12,268 bases of DNA, taken from the NCBI GenBank assembly GCA_938002705.1, contig CALLAG010000086.1, forward strand, positions 1 to 12,268, in the 5' to 3' direction. The notes below the pieces were generated by a model. That model did no database searches. It had not been told where the DNA came from and was given only the letters and a program-made list of their open reading frames with translations. Shown here in pieces: positions 7,950 through 12,268 of this stretch (position 1 is the first letter of the stretch; every line of letters starts with the position of its first letter). Origin of the DNA: an uncultured Saprospiraceae bacterium (GTDB taxonomy: Bacteria > Bacteroidota > Bacteroidia > Chitinophagales > Saprospiraceae). Made by a program: the position numbers and the translations under genes.

Positions 7950-8837
7950 ATGGATATCGCCTGCACAAAGGGTGATTGGGATGTTATCATAGCCCAAGAT
8001 GCTGATAATAACTTAGAAGGTGTTCTAGTATATCATATCCGTAAGTATAGAGGCTTTACCCTGATACTTATGCCACCCCAGACCTTCTATAATGGTATAT
8101 ACTTTCACTATAGAGATAACCCTAAGGCACATTCCAAAATATCTTTTGAGAATAATGTCACCAATAGACTTCTGTCTCAGCTACCGAGTCATGATCTCTA
8201 CTACCAGCAGTATGGTCCACAGATTACTAATAACTTACCCCAGTTATGGTCCGGATATAATATCTCTACGAGATACACTTACCTAATCCAAACTCAGAAC
8301 AAATCAGAGGATGAATTATGGGCTCAATTAAAAACAAAGACGAGAAATAAAATTAGAAAAGCAATAAGTCTAACCGAAGTTATCACTATAGATTTTGATA
8401 CATTCTGGACACATTGCGAAAAAGCTTTTGCTATAAAAAAACAAGACATTCCATTTAATAAATCAATACTCTCTAAAGCCTATAAAACATTTAGTATAGA
8501 TGGCAGATGTGAGATTAAAGCTTGTATCAATATCAAGTCCAAAAAAATATTAGCTGCAACGTATATGACTAAAGATGCATATGCTACATACTATGTTGCT
8601 GGATACTATCTCTCAGAAAAAAACGATAGCGGTGCACTATCATATCTTCTATGGGATTGTATTAAGAATTGCGATACACAAACATTTGATTTTGAAGGCA
8701 GCATGATAAAACCAGTTGAATATTTCTTCAGAGCATTCGGTGGACAACTGACACCACACTATAAAGTCTGGAAAATTAATAGCCCCTTGCTTAAATTAAT
8801 TACTAAGTTCAAAAAACTTCCGTTTCTTGACTGGTGA
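7950..8837 (+). CDS. FemAB-like / GNAT-fold (BioF2-type) acyltransferase, N-terminus unresolved
   Basis: From the first in-frame ATG with an open path the product has 295 residues. It resembles the double-GNAT FemAB/Acetyltransf_6 proteins often found in cell-envelope and polysaccharide loci. Visible family features are WDVIIAQD...LEGVLVYHIRKYRGF in the first half, the basic helix KTRNKIRKAI (130-139), KKILAATYMTKDAYATYYVAGYY (around 198-220) and the C-terminal signature FDFEGSM...EYFFRAFGG (246-265). Such proteins transfer aminoacyl or acyl groups; the substrate here is unknown. Upstream of 7950 the same frame stays open to 7872 and encodes family-like residues (KEKYRILYSQYDIPIQFSPEW) that run directly into Met1, but it holds no ATG, GTG or TTG. 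An in-frame TAG at 7869-7871 cuts it off from an ATG at 7845. The gene may therefore use a rare start codon, be damaged at its 5' end, or really begin at 7950 with a shortened first domain. It overlaps the next gene by 11 nt. Confidence 0.75.
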   Translation: MDIACTKGDWDVIIAQDADNNLEGVLVYHIRKYRGFTLILMPPQTFYNGIYFHYRDNPKAHSKISFENNVTNRLLSQLPSHDLYYQQYGPQITNNLPQLWSGYNISTRYTYLIQTQNKSEDELWAQLKTKTRNKIRKAISLTEVITIDFDTFWTHCEKAFAIKKQDIPFNKSILSKAYKTFSIDGRCEIKACINIKSKKILAATYMTKDAYATYYVAGYYLSEKNDSGALSYLLWDCIKNCDTQTFDFEGSMIKPVEYFFRAFGGQLTPHYKVWKINSPLLKLITKFKKLPFLDW

Positions 8838-9891
8838 TATTATATCACAGCTAGGTGGTCGTAAGTATATCGAAAACGCTTACACTAAGAATCTTAAATG
8901 GATAGTGAAAAGCTTCACTTGTCATAGCGGTGGATCCGCAGCGTGGTCATCTGTAATAGGGACCTATACACAACCATATCTCGAAACAACTGGATATCTC
9001 ATACCGACGTTATTAGAAGCATCTGATTATTTTAACAACACAGACTATGTTGAGATTGCAGAATTGCAAGAGGAATTCTTTGCTAAACATCAGAATAATG
9101 ATGGATCATTTTTTAGAAGTATCAATAATAGAACTCCTATTGTCTTTGATACAGGGCAGATACTGTTAGGCCTATGCCATTTATACGATAGAAAGCCGTC
9201 TCAAAAACTTCTCTCCATAATAACTCAATGCTCACGGTGGTTATATACGTTACTATCTGAAGATGGTAGATTTGCCAACTATAATTACGGTGAGAGTCAG
9301 AGACCTGCCTACTACTCACGTATATACTGGCCAATGCTACTGGCAAAAAATATAGTACAAGATGATGAGATCAAGAAAATCAAAAATGGAGTAATCAATA
9401 TAATCGATAGCCAGAATAAAAACCTTAGCTTTCCCGACTGGGGATTTGATAAAAAGCAAATGGCACTTACCCATACGATTGTATATACACTAAGAGGACT
9501 CTGGGAGTGTGGGCATATTATAAAATCACAAGCCATTATATCCAAGGTGGAGTCAACACTCACAACTCTCTGTTCTATGATTATAAATCAAGGACAATTC
9601 TGCGCTACATATAATTACGACTGGGAAGGCAATAATAAATATATCTGTAGTGCCGGTAATGCACAATTAGCTCTTCTTCTAATTAAATCAGATATAGATA
9701 CTTCCATAAAGAAAGATGTTCTTCCTATTATCTTAAGACCTTTACTAACGGCCCAAAGGAAGTTTCTATTTAACAAAGGAGCAATCCCATCTTCTATTCC
9801 TATCTATGGAGAATATCAAAGATGGCGATATACCAACTGGACACAAAAGTTTTTCTGCGACGCCTTACATGCTCTATTAGTAAATCAATAA
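8827..9891 (+). CDS. Alpha/alpha-toroid (six-hairpin / terpenoid-cyclase-like fold) protein of unknown activity
   Basis: The 354-residue product reads as repeated helical pairs with the spacing of alpha/alpha toroid proteins. Family-like elements are HSGGSAAW (33-40), PYLETTGYLIP (50-60), EEFFAKHQNNDGSF (82-95), TGQILLGLCHLYDR and PDWGFDKKQMALTHTIVYTL. Proteins with the ETTGY and NxDGSF elements occur in polysaccharide loci, often with misleading automatic names (prenyltransferase-like or ALA dehydratase). I cannot assign a reaction; glycan hydrolase, lyase or epimerase chemistry would fit the fold but is a guess. There is no signal peptide, so it is probably cytoplasmic. The only start near the conserved N-terminal region is TTG at 8827, inside the end of the acyltransferase gene (stop TGA 8835-8837), which implies translational coupling; the next in-frame Met is about 200 residues later. 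Its stop overlaps the stop of the opposing gene. Confidence 0.75.
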   Translation: MTGDIISQLGGRKYIENAYTKNLKWIVKSFTCHSGGSAAWSSVIGTYTQPYLETTGYLIPTLLEASDYFNNTDYVEIAELQEEFFAKHQNNDGSFFRSINNRTPIVFDTGQILLGLCHLYDRKPSQKLLSIITQCSRWLYTLLSEDGRFANYNYGESQRPAYYSRIYWPMLLAKNIVQDDEIKKIKNGVINIIDSQNKNLSFPDWGFDKKQMALTHTIVYTLRGLWECGHIIKSQAIISKVESTLTTLCSMIINQGQFCATYNYDWEGNNKYICSAGNAQLALLLIKSDIDTSIKKDVLPIILRPLLTAQRKFLFNKGAIPSSIPIYGEYQRWRYTNWTQKFFCDALHALLVNQ

Positions 9892-11633
9892 TCAACCCTG
9901 AAAATATCTCCAATGCTTCTATGGTTATCAAGATCATAGAGGCTTATTAGAAAGTAATCATACCTGTCGGGCTTCAGAATAAAATTATAAAAATACCTCT
10001 GGCCGTCATCAGCTATAAGCATAGGCCCTGAGTCAGAATTATGATCACCTGTATACTCTAAGAAATCCAAAAATGGAAGCTGATACCTATAACTAAGTAA
10101 ACTAATAATAGAATGAGATACCGAGCTAGCTCGGTGCCCCCTCACAATTATTGCTGGGCGAGTCGGTATTTCCATTTCATCATTCAGAGAAAATAGTAGC
10201 TTAAGTCCATTCTTACTCTTACTTATATATATTCGATCAATTGTTTTTCCCGATCTTTCAGAAGACGTATAATTATTTAATATCTGAGGATCAGTGTTTA
10301 GTTCTGATATAAAAGATGCACTCATTGCAGAAGTAGAATATTGTTTGAGTAGACTTACAGATGCGACGCCATAGTAAGCTGCTAATGATTGATTGTCTAT
10401 GTAGCTACTATCATCAGCGATCTCTTCACATATGACCAATCCACTTGTCGCATTATAACATTGTGGCTGCAGGTAGACGTTTGTACTTATACGGCCTTTT
10501 TGTTTTTCTAACTCAGATATGTTAGATGAAAAATGCCGATATACCTCTTGAAATATATTGACCCTTATAGCAGTCGTTAATAAACTAATGAATAACAAAG
10601 GGTATAATACATATCGTCTTAATCCCGCTGTCCAATCAACCAAAGAAATCATTAACATAAGAAAAATCATAAACCCAAAAACTGCTGATCGTGGTTCATA
10701 TAACGGTGCTAAAAACATACTTAAGGAGGAACCAAATAAAATAAAAAGTAGAAAAATCTGTAGTTGACCTATTTTCCTTCTCCTATACCCTAATAGTAAT
10801 ATCAACATCAAAGGCAGATACCTTAGGATATAGTAACACTGTCTCTTACCATACTCCAACAATCTATCAGAAAGCCCTGAAAAATTCATACTCTGCTCAG
10901 AAATGCGCCAATGTAATGACGGTGAGAGAAGCATAATAATACCACCGAGACTTAGTATCAAAAAGGACAGTAGTAAAATATAATCTGGTTTTTCTTTAAG
11001 AATATATGCTCTGTACAAAAATAACACTAACACACATGTGCATAGAGTTAACAGCACATTTTCGTTTCCGTTAGCTGACAATAATGTGAGCAAAATAAAC
11101 AAGCCGGTTTTACTATCAGAACGCCTATTATATAATTCTGTAACAAATAATAATTGAGGTATCAGATACCAAGAGTAATTAAGAGCTCCCGTAGTAGAAA
11201 AATATGCACGCCCTAAAGCAAAGTGAAAAATCCAGATGAAAGAAAGAATCATTAAGTATAACCAATGCCTCGATACTTTTTCTTTCTTAGGTATAATTCT
11301 CATAACTATGAGTGGAAGAATCATCAGAACTACAGCATTACTTACATCAAAAACTAAACCCGGCAGTAATAACAAAACCTGTAGTAAGGTGTGGAGAATC
11401 ACCCGATAATGATAATTACAATAAAAATTAATCTGTGATTCTAACAGATCCCTAAAGGAGGTGATCTTCTCTGTCCCAAGAATACCTGATTCTGGAAATT
11501 TTAGACTAAAGATATAATCATCACCTGGCATCAGTGGGACAAGGTGATTCAGGTATACAAGTGATATAAAAAATATCAACAAATATATTATGTAGCTATA
11601 TCGTCTATGTATACTCAAGTTTTCTCTAATCAA
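9885..11633 (-). CDS. DUF6056-like polytopic membrane protein with C-terminal extramembrane domain
   Basis: This 582-residue protein has roughly nine to eleven hydrophobic segments in residues 12-360, then a soluble domain of about 220 residues. After TM1 (about 12-32) comes LMPGDDYIFS with Asp38-Asp39-Tyr40, followed by NYHYRVILHTLLQ, FSTTGALNYSWYLIPQL and SANGNENVLL. This pattern fits my recollection of the DUF6056 family. An acidic pair in the first outer loop is typical of GT-C glycosyltransferases, so a lipid-linked sugar transferase is possible but unproven. The soluble part has Cys392 and Cys402 (C-x9-C) and ends in YFYNFILKPDRYDYFLISLY...NHR. The neighbouring minus-strand gene carries the same domain. 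ATG at 11633 overlaps the upstream gene's stop by 8 nt (coupled translation). The 3' end overlaps the plus-strand toroid gene by 7 nt. No promoter is visible inside the window. Confidence 0.8.
   Translation of the reverse strand: MIRENLSIHRRYSYIIYLLIFFISLVYLNHLVPLMPGDDYIFSLKFPESGILGTEKITSFRDLLESQINFYCNYHYRVILHTLLQVLLLLPGLVFDVSNAVVLMILPLIVMRIIPKKEKVSRHWLYLMILSFIWIFHFALGRAYFSTTGALNYSWYLIPQLLFVTELYNRRSDSKTGLFILLTLLSANGNENVLLTLCTCVLVLFLYRAYILKEKPDYILLLSFLILSLGGIIMLLSPSLHWRISEQSMNFSGLSDRLLEYGKRQCYYILRYLPLMLILLLGYRRRKIGQLQIFLLFILFGSSLSMFLAPLYEPRSAVFGFMIFLMLMISLVDWTAGLRRYVLYPLLFISLLTTAIRVNIFQEVYRHFSSNISELEKQKGRISTNVYLQPQCYNATSGLVICEEIADDSSYIDNQSLAAYYGVASVSLLKQYSTSAMSASFISELNTDPQILNNYTSSERSGKTIDRIYISKSKNGLKLLFSLNDEMEIPTRPAIIVRGHRASSVSHSIISLLSYRYQLPFLDFLEYTGDHNSDSGPMLIADDGQRYFYNFILKPDRYDYFLISLYDLDNHRSIGDIFRVDY
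10120..10135. repeat. Perfect 16-bp palindrome inside the membrane-protein gene
   Basis: ACCGAGCTAGCTCGGT is its own reverse complement over all 16 bases. It lies within the coding region for the C-terminal domain of the minus-strand membrane protein, encoding part of GHRASSVS. It could be a chance match, a protein-binding or restriction-type site, or a cruciform/hairpin former. The flanking bases do not extend it as DNA, and no T-run follows on either strand. Confidence 0.6.
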
Positions 11634-12268
11634 TTTCTATAATAAATGGAGACTTAACAGCTCTATGATTTTTCTTAGAATAAAGACTGGCTACAAAGTA
11701 ATTATAATCATCCGGATCAAATATAAAATTGTAGCTATAGAATTTTCCTCTTAGTCTAAACAAGCTTTCTTGGTGTTCTTTATAATCAAGAAAATACATC
11801 CTAATCCAGCTCGGTAAAATATCGATGAATCGATGACTATTAAGTCCACTCCGTGAGCCTCTTAATATTACAAGGTGATCCTCTGGTACTATCATCTCTC
11901 TGTACTCCACTATTACTTCTAATCCATCATTAAAGTCCTTTAAGTAGAGTGTAGTATTATCATCTATATGATTTATACTATAATTATTAAGTGATGTATG
12001 ATTATTAATAAAATGCTGTCGTCTTAAACTGACTGAGTATTTAGGATCTATAGCTATCTTATTAATATTATAAAATGATTCTACAGCTTCATTGCCTTTC
12101 AATGTCGTATCATCAGAAAAGTCATCACACATCATACAATCATACCTATAACTATAGCAGATCTTATCCACATACACCGTATCAGAGCTATTGCGATTAG
12201 CTTCTAATCTGTCGTAGTTTATTTTTGATATGTCATGTACTTTCTTGTACAAGGGTAATCGCGTATAT
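11626..12268 (-). CDS. C-terminal part of a second DUF6056-like membrane protein (5' end outside the window)
   Basis: The minus-strand frame ending in TAG at 11626-11628 is open all the way to the window edge, giving at least 213 residues. A TTG at 12252 could be taken as a start, but similarity to the downstream paralogue continues upstream of it (YTRLPLYKKVHDIS against AIRVNIFQEVYRHFS), so this is almost surely the tail of a longer protein whose membrane part lies beyond 12268. Shared features with the 582-residue neighbour are a C-x9-C pair (ICYSYRYDCMMCDD against QCYNATSGLVICEE), VILRGSRSG against IIVRGHRAS, and the closing YSYNFIFDPDDYNYFVASLY...NHR. Identity is modest, so the duplication is old. 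The last codons overlap the ATG of the next gene by 8 nt, so the two form an operon. Confidence 0.8.
   Translation of the reverse strand, partial: YTRLPLYKKVHDISKINYDRLEANRNSSDTVYVDKICYSYRYDCMMCDDFSDDTTLKGNEAVESFYNINKIAIDPKYSVSLRRQHFINNHTSLNNYSINHIDDNTTLYLKDFNDGLEVIVEYREMIVPEDHLVILRGSRSGLNSHRFIDILPSWIRMYFLDYKEHQESLFRLRGKFYSYNFIFDPDDYNYFVASLYSKKNHRAVKSPFIIEID

Noticed and set aside
8092..8286. Plus-strand open frame of 64 codons inside the acyltransferase gene
   Set aside because: It overlaps clearly family-like coding sequence in another frame and has no features of its own.
10558..10767. Plus-strand open frame of 69 codons opposite the membrane-protein gene
   Set aside because: It lies antisense to transmembrane-coding sequence and has no recognisable motif; Lys/Asn-rich content follows from the complementary strand.
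1..12268. CRISPR arrays, tRNA or rRNA genes, transposases, insertion-sequence ends
   Set aside because: No regularly spaced direct repeats, RNA-gene-like folds or transposase motifs were found by reading; nearly all bases are accounted for by protein genes.

Overview
The window looks like chromosomal DNA of a Bacteroidota member. The evidence is an AT-rich composition, almost no Shine-Dalgarno sequences, a TAnnTTTG-type -7 element before one gene, a GumC/Wzz-like chain-length protein with the Gly-rich style common in that phylum, a FemAB-like acyltransferase with the Bacteroidota C-terminal signature (FDFEGSM...FFRAFGG), and DUF6056-type membrane proteins. Methionine synthase is one full-length chain, which argues weakly against lineages where it is split. 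I cannot name a genus.

Layout, plus strand: the 3' end of an outer-membrane beta-barrel gene (1-222), then metH, cobalamin-dependent methionine synthase (224-3889), a two-TM Wzz/GumC-type polysaccharide co-polymerase without kinase domain (3909-5000), APS kinase cysC (5040-5636), and the two ATP sulfurylase subunits cysD (5643-6545) and cysN (6582-7841). A 108-nt gap with a long imperfect hairpin follows. Then come a FemAB/GNAT-fold acyltransferase-like gene (7950-8837) with an unresolved 5' end and an alpha/alpha-toroid protein of unknown activity (8827-9891), which starts at TTG inside the preceding gene. Layout, minus strand: two tandem paralogous DUF6056-like polytopic membrane proteins, one complete (9885-11633) and one cut by the window edge (11626-12268). 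They meet the plus-strand genes tail to tail with a 7-nt overlap.

How the genes may work together: CysD/CysN make APS and CysC phosphorylates it to PAPS. No reductive step (cysH/cysI/cysJ) is present. The set sits directly behind a polysaccharide co-polymerase and next to enzymes typical of surface-polymer loci. The simplest reading is that this part of the chromosome supplies PAPS for sulfating a surface polysaccharide or glycolipid. The sulfotransferase and glycosyltransferases would have to lie outside the window, so this remains inference. metH is a housekeeping gene whose place in the run is probably incidental.

Most interesting points: (i) the acyltransferase gene, whose family-like N-terminus extends upstream of its first usable ATG, through a hairpin containing an in-frame TAG; (ii) the tandem DUF6056 proteins, which share a C-terminal domain with a conserved Cys-x9-Cys pair and a YNF-x4-D-x-Y-x-YF-x2-SLY-x3-NHR signature; (iii) the acyltransferase/toroid gene pair of unknown function; (iv) an APS kinase lacking an arginine usually conserved after the catalytic Ser-Pro.
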